The position numbers and the translations under genes are program-made. Under the pieces are notes generated by a model. It had not been told where the DNA came from, did not search any database, and was given only the letters and a program-made list of their open reading frames with translations. This document shows, piece by piece, positions 49,638 through 58,616 of a stretch of DNA of 64,000 nucleotides (its first letter is position 1; every line of letters begins with the position of its first letter). Origin of the DNA: an uncultured Dehalococcoidia bacterium (lineage in GTDB: Bacteria > Chloroflexota > Dehalococcoidia > Lucifugimonadales > UBA1123); contig OY282441.1 of assembly GCA_958296105.1 (NCBI GenBank), positions 1,749,800 to 1,813,799 on the forward strand, written 5' to 3'.

Positions 49638-51029
49638 GTGCCAGACCTCATCTACTCATCCGCAAAAGCGATCGCGCAGGCGATCCAAGACAGAGAAGTC
49701 TCCGCCGTCGAGATCGTCGAAGCGCACCTAGCGCGCATCGAGGAGGTGAACGACAGGCTGAACGCGGTCGTCCAGCTGTGCGCCGAGCGAGCGCTCGAAG
49801 AGGCGCGAGAAGCCGACGACGCTCTGGCGAGGGGCGAATCCAAAGGCTCGCTCCACGGCGTCCCGATCACGCTCAAAGACTCGCTGGATACGGAGGGAGT
49901 CGTCACCACAGGCGGAACATCGGGGCGGACAGGGTTCGTTCCCGACTCCGACGCCACGGTCACGGCGCGGCTGCGGGGCGCGGGCGCGATCCTGCTCGGC
50001 AAGACGAACACGCCCGAGCTGACGATGGCAGGCGAAACCGACAACCTCGTGTACGGGCGCACCAACAACCCGTTCGACCTCGATCGCACTCCGGGCGGCT
50101 CCAGCGGCGGCGCGGCGGCGATAGTCTGCGCCGGCGGCTCGGCGCTGGATATAGGCAGCGACACCGGCGGCAGCATCCGAATGCCCGCGCACTACAGCGG
50201 CATCGCGGGAATCAAGCCCAACTCCGGCCGCGTTCCGCGCACCGGACACATCATCGAATATACCATGGGCGCGACAGACGCCTACACGCAGAACGGGCCA
50301 ATGGCGCGCTTCGTCGAGGATCTGGCGCTGACCTTGTCCATCATCTCGGGCCCCGACTGGCGCGACCCTGCCATCGTGCCGATGCCGCTGGGCGATCCGG
50401 CGGACGTGGATCTGGGCGCGCTGCGAATCGCGTTCCACACTTCGGTCGAAGGGTTCAACGAGCCGACGCAGGAGACGAAGGATACCGTCCTCGCGGCAGT
50501 CAGGGCGCTGTCCGACGTCGCCGCCTCGATAGAAGAAGACACCCCCGCCGCGCTGAGCCGCGTCCCCGACCTTACGCGCAGAATCGGCGGAGCGGACGGG
50601 CGCGCGGGAACGCGCAGGCTGCTGGACAAGGCGGGAACGACCGAAATCTCGCCCATACTGCTCAGCAGGTTCGATGAGGCGGAGCCGCTCCCAACCGCCG
50701 AGCTCACCAGAGCGCTGGAAGACCTGGATCAGTACAGAAGCGACATGCTGGGCTTCATGCGCGGCTGCGACGTGATCGTATCCCCCACGACCGCGTTCCC
50801 CGCGCCGGCGCACGGCGACACGTTCAAGGAAGAGAACCGCAGCGCGTCTTTCACGGGCCCATACAACCTGACGGGCTGGCCGGGTACGGTCGTTCGCTGC
50901 GGCACGTCGCCGGAGGGCTTGCCCATCGGCGTCCAGATAGTCGCGCGTCCGTGGCGCGAGGACGTGTCGCTGGCGGTGGCGGCGTTCTTGGAATCGGCCC
51001 TCGGCGGCTGGCGGAAGCCGCCTATCTAG
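49638..51029 (+). CDS. Amidase (amidase signature family)
   Basis: A 463-residue hydrolase of the amidase signature family. Lys80 (TLKDSLDTEG), cis-Ser155 (GGSSGG) and nucleophile Ser179 (DTGGSIRMPA) form the Ser-Ser-Lys triad with the standard spacing of 24 between serines. It hydrolyses an amide to acid plus ammonia. GatA is a paralogue, but no gatB or gatC is nearby and the SDR and CoA-transferase that follow suggest catabolism. GTG start with GGAG upstream. Confidence 0.88.
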   Translation: MPDLIYSSAKAIAQAIQDREVSAVEIVEAHLARIEEVNDRLNAVVQLCAERALEEAREADDALARGESKGSLHGVPITLKDSLDTEGVVTTGGTSGRTGFVPDSDATVTARLRGAGAILLGKTNTPELTMAGETDNLVYGRTNNPFDLDRTPGGSSGGAAAIVCAGGSALDIGSDTGGSIRMPAHYSGIAGIKPNSGRVPRTGHIIEYTMGATDAYTQNGPMARFVEDLALTLSIISGPDWRDPAIVPMPLGDPADVDLGALRIAFHTSVEGFNEPTQETKDTVLAAVRALSDVAASIEEDTPAALSRVPDLTRRIGGADGRAGTRRLLDKAGTTEISPILLSRFDEAEPLPTAELTRALEDLDQYRSDMLGFMRGCDVIVSPTTAFPAPAHGDTFKEENRSASFTGPYNLTGWPGTVVRCGTSPEGLPIGVQIVARPWREDVSLAVAAFLESALGGWRKPPI

Positions 51030-51199
51030 GCACGTCTCCGGACTGCGCGAAAGACTGAAGCTCGCATTCGACCGCCGCCCGTATCTGCCGCTCACGCAGT
51101 GCCACAGGCTTATACGCAGGGCGCGCGCGGTGACGTGGCTTCGTCTTCAGTCAGCCTTTGGAGAAATGCGGTAAACGACAGGGTTTTGGAGCAATCATC

Positions 51200-51949
51200 A
51201 TGGACCTGCAGCTAAGCGGCAAGAAGGCTATAGTCACCGGCGGCAGTGTGGGCATCGGCAAGGCGACGGCGCGGGAGCTTGCCAAAGAGGGCGTGGACGT
51301 TGTCATATGCGCGCGGCGGGAGGACGTGCTGAAGCAGGCCGCCGAGGAGCTGAGCGCCGAGAGCGGTCGCCGCATCGTTCCCATAGTCGCCGACACCACC
51401 AGCGCGGAGTCCGTCAGCGGCATGGTTCGGCGCGCGCTCGATGAGCTTGGCGGCATAGACATCTTGGTCAACAACGCCGCCGCTCCGGGCGGCTTGGTTC
51501 TCGGCCCGCTGGACGAATCCGAAGACGTCGACCTGCTTTCCGACATAGACACGAAGGTGGTGGGCTACTTCCGCTGCGCCAAGGCCGTCGCCCCCCACAT
51601 GCGCGCGCGAGGATGGGGGCGCATCATCAACATCGGCGGGCTGGCGGCGAGAAACGCGGGTACTTTCAGCGGACTGCGAAACGCCGCGCTGGTTCATCTC
51701 ACCAAGACGCTGTCCAACCAGCTTGGCGCGCACGGGATAAACGTCAACCTCGTGCATCCGGGCGCGACCATAACGGAGCGCACGTCCGCCGAGGCCGCCA
51801 GCGCGCCGCTCGGCAACGACATCGGGCGCATGGTGGACGCCGCCGAGATCGGCTACGTGGTCGCCTTCCTCGCCTCGCCAAAGTCGACTGCCATCGCGGG
51901 CGAGGTGGTGGCGGCGGGCGGCGGAGTCGGAAGCGCGGTGTACCAGTAG
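51200..51949 (+). CDS. SDR-family protein lacking the usual catalytic Ser-Tyr-Lys
   Basis: A 249-residue Rossmann protein with the TGGSVGIG cofactor motif (13-20) and NNAAAPGG. The catalytic region reads IINIGGLAARNAGTFSGLRN followed by AALVHLTK: Gly replaces the active-site Ser, and the YxxxK pair is Ser157...Asn161. HPGATITERTS follows as normal. I have an impression of a divergent SDR branch with the GLRNAAL pattern, but its chemistry is unknown to me. ATG 51200 has GGAG upstream. It is 8 bp before the CoA-transferase. Confidence 0.82.
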   Translation: MDLQLSGKKAIVTGGSVGIGKATARELAKEGVDVVICARREDVLKQAAEELSAESGRRIVPIVADTTSAESVSGMVRRALDELGGIDILVNNAAAPGGLVLGPLDESEDVDLLSDIDTKVVGYFRCAKAVAPHMRARGWGRIINIGGLAARNAGTFSGLRNAALVHLTKTLSNQLGAHGINVNLVHPGATITERTSAEAASAPLGNDIGRMVDAAEIGYVVAFLASPKSTAIAGEVVAAGGGVGSAVYQ

Positions 51950-51957
51950 GACGAACC

Positions 51958-53412
51958 ATGTCTTGGCAAGACAGATACCGCGACAGGCTGGGGACGGCGG
52001 AAGAGGCCGTCTCCATAGTGGAGGACGGCGACCGCGTGGCGGTGCCGCTGTCGGAGCAGCCGATGGCGCTGATGAAGGCGCTCGCCGAACGCGCCGGCGA
52101 GGTCAGGGGCGCGACGCTGTGCGTGTCCGTGCCGCAGTTCGACGTCGGCCCGTTTCTGGACGCGGGCTGGAACGTGGAGATCGAGAACTTCATCGGGCCA
52201 TACGGCAGGCCATACGAGAACGAGGGCATGGCTCCGTACTCGCCGCTGGCATTCTCGCTGACGTTCAAGGCGACGGACGAGAGGCCGGACGAAGCCAAGC
52301 CCATAGACGTGGCGCTGGCGACCGTATCGCGCCCCAACGGGCATGGGCAGATCACCTTCGGGCCGCAGTCTTGGCACAAGCGCGGCTTCGCCATGCGAGC
52401 GCGCAAGGTGGCAGTCGAGGTGAACCCCGCGCTCATTCGCACGTACGGAGACGGCTTCATGCCAGCCGAGCGCATAGGCAGGATGGTCGAGGTCGAGCCG
52501 TCCAGTCAGAGCCGCGAGAGCCTGCTTCGCGCCGTCGCCGACCTGCCGAACGAGCGCCGCGCCGCGCTCGAAGACGTCATCGCGCGGGTGAACCCGAACC
52601 GTCTCTCGCTCCTCTCCGCGCAGCTCGCCACCATAGATCTCCGCAGGCTCAGGACGCAGCTTGGAATAGACGAGCCATCCGCCGAATCGAAGGCGATAGC
52701 GGAGAACGTAAAGCCATTGATAGCGGACGGCTCCACCATCCAGATAGGGGTCGGCACGCCGTCCTCGTACCTGCCGAGGCTGGGCGTGTTCGACGACAAG
52801 GCGGACCTCGGCCTGCACTCCGAGCTGACGGTGCCGGGGGTCGCCAAGCTGGTGGGCGCGGGCGTCATAAACGGCGCGCGCAAGACCATCCACAGAGGGC
52901 GCGCCGTTGCCACCTCGTGGAGCGGCGCGAACGACGAAGACCTCGAAATCATAGACGACAACCCGATCTTCGAGCTGTACTCGCCCGAGTACGTGCTGAA
53001 CCCTTGGGTCATAGCGCAGAATCGCCGTCAGGTGGGCATCAACAACGCGCTGTCCGTGGATCTCAGAGGACAGATAGCCTCCGAGAGCATATTCGGCGGG
53101 CAGATGTACAACGGCATCGGCGGGCAGCCGGAGACGCATCTGGGCGCGCTGTACTCCAAGGGCGGCAGGGCAATTACGCTGCTCTACTCCACGGCCATGG
53201 GGGGCGCGGTCTCTCGGATCGTCCCCAAGCTGGAATCAGGCGAGATAGTCACCATGCCGCATTTCTGGTCGGATACGGTGGTGACGGAGTACGGCGTGGC
53301 GCGTCTGCTGGGCAAGAGCCACAGGCAGCGCGCCGAAGCGCTGATAGCGATTGCCCACCCGGACTTCCGCGCCGAGCTGGGAAGGGCGGCGAGGGGATGG
53401 CTGATTAGGTAG
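51958..53412 (+). CDS. Acetyl-CoA hydrolase/4-hydroxybutyrate CoA-transferase family protein
   Basis: A 484-residue class I CoA-transferase. IQIGVGTPSSYLP is the CoA-binding glycine-rich block and Glu289 in LGLHSEL is the catalytic glutamate that forms the enzyme-CoA thioester. FGGQMYNGIGGQPE is the third family block. It moves CoA between acetyl-CoA and a carboxylate such as 4-hydroxybutyrate. With the amidase and SDR upstream it may activate the acid released from an amide. The start at 51958 comes directly after the SDR gene. Confidence 0.88.
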   Translation: MSWQDRYRDRLGTAEEAVSIVEDGDRVAVPLSEQPMALMKALAERAGEVRGATLCVSVPQFDVGPFLDAGWNVEIENFIGPYGRPYENEGMAPYSPLAFSLTFKATDERPDEAKPIDVALATVSRPNGHGQITFGPQSWHKRGFAMRARKVAVEVNPALIRTYGDGFMPAERIGRMVEVEPSSQSRESLLRAVADLPNERRAALEDVIARVNPNRLSLLSAQLATIDLRRLRTQLGIDEPSAESKAIAENVKPLIADGSTIQIGVGTPSSYLPRLGVFDDKADLGLHSELTVPGVAKLVGAGVINGARKTIHRGRAVATSWSGANDEDLEIIDDNPIFELYSPEYVLNPWVIAQNRRQVGINNALSVDLRGQIASESIFGGQMYNGIGGQPETHLGALYSKGGRAITLLYSTAMGGAVSRIVPKLESGEIVTMPHFWSDTVVTEYGVARLLGKSHRQRAEALIAIAHPDFRAELGRAARGWLIR

Positions 53413-53425
53413 GAGGATCAGGGAC

Positions 53426-54559
53426 GTGTCGGGTACTTTCTCTGTCGGCCGACTGTTTGGGGTGAACATCCGCGTTCACTTCTCATGGGTGTTCATATTC
53501 GCGCTGATCGCGTGGTCGCTCGCTTCGAGCTGGCTTCCGGGCAGGTATCCCGGCTGGAGCGGAGGCCAGTACTGGGTGGTTGGAATCGTCGGAAGCGCGA
53601 TGCTGTTCGTCTGCGTGCTGATTCACGAGATGAGCCACTCGCTCGAAGCCATCAGGCGAGGGCTCAGCGTGAGGAGCATAACCCTGTTCTTCCTCGGAGG
53701 GTTCTCCCAGATAGATGGAGAGTCCCGAACCGCCAGCGAGGAGTTCTGGGTCTCGGTGGTGGGGCCGATAGCCAGCCTGGCGCTTGCGTCCATCTTCGGG
53801 CTGCTGTACCTGAACTTCCGCTCATCGCCCGGCCAGATCGCGGCGCTCCTCCAGTACCTGATGATAGTCAACTTCGTAGTCGGCGTATTCAACCTGATCC
53901 CCGCGTTCCCGCTGGACGGCGGGCGCGTGCTTCGCGCGCTCGTCTGGAGGGCAACCAGAAGCGAGCAGCGCGCGACCAGAGTCACCAGCCTCACAGGGTC
54001 GGTACTGGGATTCGGGCTGATCGCCGTGGGCATCTTCTTCGTATTCACCAACGACCTCATCACCGGAATCTGGCTGGTGTTCATCGGCTGGTTCATACAG
54101 TCGACGGCGTCCTCCGCGCGGCAGAGCAGCGCAGAGCGCAGGATAGCAACCGGGCGCACGGTCAGAGAGGCGATGGACGAGGGCTTCCACGCCGTCACGC
54201 CGGGAACGTCTGTCCAGAGCCTGCTGGAAGACCACGCGGCGAAGGACTTCCAGAGGGCGTATCTGGTCATGCTCGGAGACACCCTGCACGGCATCGTCAC
54301 ACTTACGGACGCGGGACGAGCGCCGGTGAGCCAGCGCTCCGAAAAGTGGGTGTCGGAAGTTATGACGAGAGCGCCTGACCTCGTAACCCTGTCTCCGGAA
54401 GACCCGCTCGAAGAGGGGCTGCGCCTGCTCGCCCAGAGGAACATCAGGCAGCTGGTCGTCATGGAGTCGGAAAAGCCGGTGGGGATGCTCACCCGCGCCG
54501 GCGTAGTGAGGGTGATGGAGGTGGCGCAGCTTCTTCCGACGACAGAGCGCAGCGAGTAG
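53426..54559 (+). CDS. Site-2 protease-like zinc metallopeptidase (M50) with CBS pair
   Basis: A 377-residue membrane protease. H67-E-M-S-H71 is the HExxH zinc motif and Asp164 in NLIPAFPLDGGRVLRAL supplies the third ligand. Six helices are followed by two CBS domains (about 235-370), which usually sense adenosyl compounds. Such rhomboid-like S2P enzymes cut membrane-bound regulators. GTG start with AGGAGG about 10 nt upstream and 13 bp after the previous stop. The final codons (ERSE) are repeated twice in the DNA downstream. Confidence 0.9.
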   Translation: MSGTFSVGRLFGVNIRVHFSWVFIFALIAWSLASSWLPGRYPGWSGGQYWVVGIVGSAMLFVCVLIHEMSHSLEAIRRGLSVRSITLFFLGGFSQIDGESRTASEEFWVSVVGPIASLALASIFGLLYLNFRSSPGQIAALLQYLMIVNFVVGVFNLIPAFPLDGGRVLRALVWRATRSEQRATRVTSLTGSVLGFGLIAVGIFFVFTNDLITGIWLVFIGWFIQSTASSARQSSAERRIATGRTVREAMDEGFHAVTPGTSVQSLLEDHAAKDFQRAYLVMLGDTLHGIVTLTDAGRAPVSQRSEKWVSEVMTRAPDLVTLSPEDPLEEGLRLLAQRNIRQLVVMESEKPVGMLTRAGVVRVMEVAQLLPTTERSE

Positions 54560-54685
54560 AACACGACGGCAGAGCGCAGCGAGTAGAGCAAGCCGACCAC
54601 ATTGCCCCTAGCCCTATTGAGGAGCGTGTTGTTTTCGATTTCGAGAGAGCGCAGCGAGTAGAGCAAGCCGACCACATTGCCCCTG
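54541..54685. repeat. Short direct repeats containing the end of the S2P gene
   Basis: agagcgcagcgagtag occurs at 54545 (with the real stop), 54572 and 54648. The last two copies continue identically through agcaagccgaccacattgcc, 76 bp apart. The remainder of 54560-54852 holds no gene. Confidence 0.8.
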
Positions 54686-54852
54686 TGATATCGTCTCCCC
54701 GCGCCGCCGAGCAGCGCCAGCTTCGCCATGACCGCCAGAGCCAAGACTCGGCTCACGTCCGCAGTGGGCGCTGCATCTCCAAGCAGCCGAAGCGCCGCGC
54801 CCTAGATGCTCCCTGATTCACAGTCGGCAGCCTCGCGCTCCGTCGGAGGCCC

Positions 54853-55932
54853 CTACTCGAACTTGAATATCCTGACGGCGATCATCGAGGTCAGCGCCAG
54901 CCACGCGGCGATTAGGGCGATTTCCAGCGGGAAGTCCGACAGAGCCTTCGAGCCGATGGCCACGCCCCTCAGCGCTTCGACCATGGGGCTGAGCGGCAGG
55001 AAGCGCGTCACTGCCGCCACTATGCGCGGCAGAACGTCGAGCGGGAAGAAGACCCCGGACATCATCACCATGGGCAGGACGACCAAGTTGCCCAGCCCGC
55101 TGGCGGCGGCGGCAGTCTTGGAGAACGCGCCCACGATGAAGCCGAGATTCAGGAAGACGATGTTGCACGCCACGATGAGCAGACCAATCGCCAGCAGATT
55201 GCCCGATAAGTCCACACGCATGACCGCCGCGCCGATTCCGAAGATCGCCGCCGCCTGCGCCAGCGACAGGGCGAGGTATGCCATGACCTGCGCCGCGAAG
55301 AACGTCCGCGCGCGCATGGGCGATACCTTGATTCTCCTGAATATCTTCTTCTCGCGGTAGTTGGCGAGGACGACCGCCATGCCGATGATCGAGTTGCTCA
55401 TTATGCCCCACAGAACCAGGCCGGGCAGCGCAAGCTGAGCGAAGCTCAGGTCGTCGCTGGCGAGGCTTTCGGTGTTCAGAGCGAACTTCGGGGAGACTCC
55501 CGCGAGCGCGAGGTCCATGCGCGCGAGGGCGCGTTCGACGGCGAGCGCGACAGCCCCCTGCCTGCCCTCCTCGTACACCAGCGTCACGGACGCGGGGGGC
55601 GCGTCTCGGGCGAGCGATGCCAGGCGCTCGGGGACGATCAGCAGATAGCCCAGATCGCCGCTGCGCGCGTCCAGCCGAGCCTGCGCTTCGTCGTCGCGCA
55701 TGACCACGTCGAAGGCGTCCAAGCCGCTCAGCAGCTGGCGAGAGGCGTCGTCTTTGGCGCGGTCCACCACGCCCACCGTGACGGCGGACGAGCGGCTGAA
55801 CGATCCGATCATGGCGAAGACGAACACGAACACGAGCGGGAACGCCAGCGCCCAGAACAGCGCCTGCCGATTGCGCAAGATCATCTTGAGGTTGGCGACT
55901 GTCAGGTGGAGTACGAGCATGGGCGCGCTCAC
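54853..55932 (-). CDS. ABC-2 type exporter permease
   Basis: A 359-residue permease. One N-terminal helix (ALFWALAFPLVFVFVFAMIG) is followed by a ~170-residue extracytoplasmic domain and five C-terminal helices with PLSPMVEALRGVAIG, the plan of the YhiH/DrrB-like ABC-2 family. With the ATPase upstream it exports a lipid, drug or polymer. I use GTG 55932, which overlaps the ATPase stop (GTGA); ATG 55920 is also possible. Confidence 0.87.
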   Translation of the reverse strand: MSAPMLVLHLTVANLKMILRNRQALFWALAFPLVFVFVFAMIGSFSRSSAVTVGVVDRAKDDASRQLLSGLDAFDVVMRDDEAQARLDARSGDLGYLLIVPERLASLARDAPPASVTLVYEEGRQGAVALAVERALARMDLALAGVSPKFALNTESLASDDLSFAQLALPGLVLWGIMSNSIIGMAVVLANYREKKIFRRIKVSPMRARTFFAAQVMAYLALSLAQAAAIFGIGAAVMRVDLSGNLLAIGLLIVACNIVFLNLGFIVGAFSKTAAAASGLGNLVVLPMVMMSGVFFPLDVLPRIVAAVTRFLPLSPMVEALRGVAIGSKALSDFPLEIALIAAWLALTSMIAVRIFKFE

Positions 55933-56849
55933 TCGCGCAGCTCGCGCCCGGTCAGCGCGAGGAAGGCGTCTTCCAAGGTGTCGGTGTCTATTTCGAGGCG
56001 CGTGAGGGCAAAGCCAGATTCTGCCAGCCACCTCGTCAGGGCTGGTACGGTCTCCGTCGGGTCGGACGAGCGCAGGACGAACGCGCCATCGTCTCCCGCC
56101 GTGACATCGGTGACCGAGCGCAAGGCGCGCAGGCCGTCCGCGCCGCAGACGCCATCGAGGGCGAGCGTGATTCTATGCGGATCGGACATCGAACGAACCA
56201 GATTTCGCGGCGTGTCCAGCGCCACGATGCGCCCCCTGTCCATGATGGCGACGCGGTCGCACAGCGACTCTGCCTCCTCGATGTAGTGGGTCGTCATTAT
56301 GACCGTTCGCCCGTCTTGCGCCATCGCGCTCACGAGGTCCCACAGGCTGCGGCGCGCCTGCGGATCGAGGCCGGCGGTCGGCTCGTCCAAGAAGACCAGA
56401 TCGGGGTCGTTGACCAGCGCGGCGGCGATTGTGAATCGCTGTCGCTGGCCGCCTGAGAGCTTCTCCATAGTGGCGCCGGCGCTGTCGACAAGCCCCACGC
56501 TTCTCAGCAGATCGGCGGACGCGGCGGCGCAGTCGTAGATGCGCGCAAACAGATCGAGAATCTCGGTGAGGGTCAGATAGTCGAAGTATGCCGAAGCCTG
56601 AAGCTGAACTCCGATTCGGCGCTTGACGGCGTCCGCGTCTCGGGCAGCGTCCATGCCCAGAACGCTGATCGCGCCGGCGGTGGGAGTCACCAGACCCTCT
56701 ATACACTCCAGGGTCGTCGTCTTTCCCGCGCCATTGGGGCCGAGTATGCCGAACACCTCGCCCTCGCGCACGCTGAAGGATACGTCATCGACGGCGAGCA
56801 GATCGCCGTATCGCTTGGTGAGGGATTCGACGCGAGCTACGTCTGCCAT
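55929..56849 (-). CDS. ABC exporter ATP-binding protein
   Basis: A 306-residue ATPase with Walker A GPNGAGKTTTLECIEG, signature LSGGQRQRFTIAAALV, Walker B LVFLDEPTAGLD and the switch His in VIMTTHYIEEAESL. The C-terminal ~80 residues are the DrrA/CcmA-type extension seen in ABC-2 partners. ATG 56849 has AGAGG 5 nt upstream; the longer frame from 56972 is not supported. It is translationally coupled to the permease. Confidence 0.93.
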   Translation of the reverse strand: MADVARVESLTKRYGDLLAVDDVSFSVREGEVFGILGPNGAGKTTTLECIEGLVTPTAGAISVLGMDAARDADAVKRRIGVQLQASAYFDYLTLTEILDLFARIYDCAAASADLLRSVGLVDSAGATMEKLSGGQRQRFTIAAALVNDPDLVFLDEPTAGLDPQARRSLWDLVSAMAQDGRTVIMTTHYIEEAESLCDRVAIMDRGRIVALDTPRNLVRSMSDPHRITLALDGVCGADGLRALRSVTDVTAGDDGAFVLRSSDPTETVPALTRWLAESGFALTRLEIDTDTLEDAFLALTGRELRE

Positions 56850-57002
56850 GCCGCCTCTAAACGTCGGAGAACGCTCCGCCGACGTCCGGAGCGGCGCGCT
56901 GCGAGGACGGCGGCTCGACGAGTCTGCGCTCGCCTCCTTCGGCATACTCCCTGACCGCGAGCTTCGATCCATGTCTCTATCATCGTCTCTATCATCGAAC
57001 GC

Positions 57003-57320
57003 CTAGTTGAACCTGATGCCGCCGCCGTTGTTGCCCTCGTAGTCGCTCGTGCTGTACACGCCCAGATCGCGCCCCTGATGGACGTGGATGATGACCTCGG
57101 AGCGCACGATTCCAACCGCGTCCAGAAGCTCGGCTTCGGCGTCCTCGATGATGTCCTGGATGCCGTTGGACGTGATGGCCTCCTCCACGTTGAGCGTGGC
57201 GTGAACCACCGTATCCGCGAAGTGCATGTCGAGCCTGCCGACCGTGACGTCGTCGCGCAGGACGATGTAGCACTCCGAGAATGGAGTGCGCGTCTCTCGC
57301 TGAAAGTCGTATCTGGCCAT
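57003..57320 (-). CDS. Uncharacterised 105-residue protein linked to proA
   Basis: A small soluble protein starting MARYDFQRETRTPFSECYIV and ending in GNNGGGIRFN. It contains HFADTVVHATLNVEEAI and IIEDAEAELLDAVGIVR, an alpha/beta pattern without a motif I can name. Its ATG is 2 nt past the proA stop, so it is co-transcribed with proBA. No function is proposed. Confidence 0.75.
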   Translation of the reverse strand: MARYDFQRETRTPFSECYIVLRDDVTVGRLDMHFADTVVHATLNVEEAITSNGIQDIIEDAEAELLDAVGIVRSEVIIHVHQGRDLGVYSTSDYEGNNGGGIRFN

Positions 57321-57322
57321 AT

Positions 57323-58606
57323 CTACGTTCTCACCTGGCCGCTGCCCATCACCGTCCACTTGTAGGAAGTAAGCTCCCGCAGACCCATGGGGCCGCGCGC
57401 GTGGAACTTGTTGGTGCTGATGGCGACCTCCGCGCCCAGTCCGAACTGGCCGCCGTCGTTGAATCGAGTGGAGCAGTTGACGAAGACGGCGCTGGAGTCC
57501 ACCTCGTCGACGAAGCGCATGGCGGCGGAGTAGCTCTCGGTCACGATGGCGTCCGAGTGGCCGGAGCCGTAGGCTTCGATATGCTCCAGCGCCTCGTCCA
57601 GCGAATCCACCACTCGGACGCCCGCGATCAGGTCTAGGAACTCGGTGCTCCAGTCCTCTTCGGTCGCTGGGGTTGCGCGGAGGCCGTTGGCGCGGCGGTT
57701 TGGCCCCAGCAGGCTCAGCGCGCGGAGGTCGCAGCGCATCTCGACCCCTGCTTCGGCGAACCTTGCCGCTATCTTGGGCAGGCATCTGGGCGCTATGGCG
57801 GAGTGGACGATCAGCGTATCCATGGCGTTGCAAACCGAATAGCGCTGGACTTTGGCGTTGAACACGATGTCCGCCGCCATGTCCAGATCGGCTTCTCGGT
57901 CGACGTACGTGTGGCACACGCCCACGCCGCCGGTGACAGCGGGCATGGCCGCCTCGCGCGCCACCCTGTTGATCAGCTCCTGGCCGCCTCTGGGAATCAG
58001 CAGGTCTATGTACTCGCGCGCCGCGAGCATCCGCCCGACCAGCTCGCGGTCGGTGGACTCGAACAGCTGCACGGCGTCCTTCGGCGCGCCCGCGTCCGCT
58101 ATCGCCGCCCGAATCGTCTTTGCCAGCGCGGTGTTGGAGTTGATCGTATCGCTGCCGCCGCGCAGTATCACGGCGTTTCCGGACTTGAGGCACAGGCTGG
58201 AGAAGTCGACGGTCACGTTGGGCCTGCTCTCGTAGATCGCGCCGATCACTCCGAGCGGCACGCGACGGCGTCCCACCTGCAAGCCGTTGGAGACGGTTCG
58301 CATCTCCATGACCTCGCCCACCGGGTCGGGAAGCGCGGCAACGCTGCGAACGTCGGCCGCAATCGCGTTCAGGCGATCGGGGTCGAGAAGCAGGCGGTCG
58401 AGGTAGTGATCGGGCAGGCCGCCGCGCTTTCCGGCGCTCAGGTCGCGCTCGTTGGCATCCAGAATCTCCTCTTGGCGAGATTTCAGCCCGTCGGCCACGT
58501 TCAGCAGCGCGCGGCTTCTGACCGCGCCGGAAGTCTTGGCAAGCTGGCGCGCCGCCTCGCGCGCGGCTGATCCCTTCAGCGCAAGCTCGTCAGCAGTGGT
58601 CGCCAT
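57323..58606 (-). CDS. proA: Gamma-glutamyl phosphate reductase
   Basis: Second step of proline synthesis: reduces glutamyl 5-phosphate to glutamate semialdehyde with NADPH. The 427-residue protein has GAIYESRPNVTVDFSSLCLK, SGNAVILRGGSD and the catalytic cysteine region GVGVCHTYVDREAD, with the C-terminal RGPMGLRELTSYKW typical of ProA. It is 10 bp downstream of proB in the usual order. Confidence 0.96.
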   Translation of the reverse strand: MATTADELALKGSAAREAARQLAKTSGAVRSRALLNVADGLKSRQEEILDANERDLSAGKRGGLPDHYLDRLLLDPDRLNAIAADVRSVAALPDPVGEVMEMRTVSNGLQVGRRRVPLGVIGAIYESRPNVTVDFSSLCLKSGNAVILRGGSDTINSNTALAKTIRAAIADAGAPKDAVQLFESTDRELVGRMLAAREYIDLLIPRGGQELINRVAREAAMPAVTGGVGVCHTYVDREADLDMAADIVFNAKVQRYSVCNAMDTLIVHSAIAPRCLPKIAARFAEAGVEMRCDLRALSLLGPNRRANGLRATPATEEDWSTEFLDLIAGVRVVDSLDEALEHIEAYGSGHSDAIVTESYSAAMRFVDEVDSSAVFVNCSTRFNDGGQFGLGAEVAISTNKFHARGPMGLRELTSYKWTVMGSGQVRT

Positions 58607-58616
58607 TGGTCGCCTC

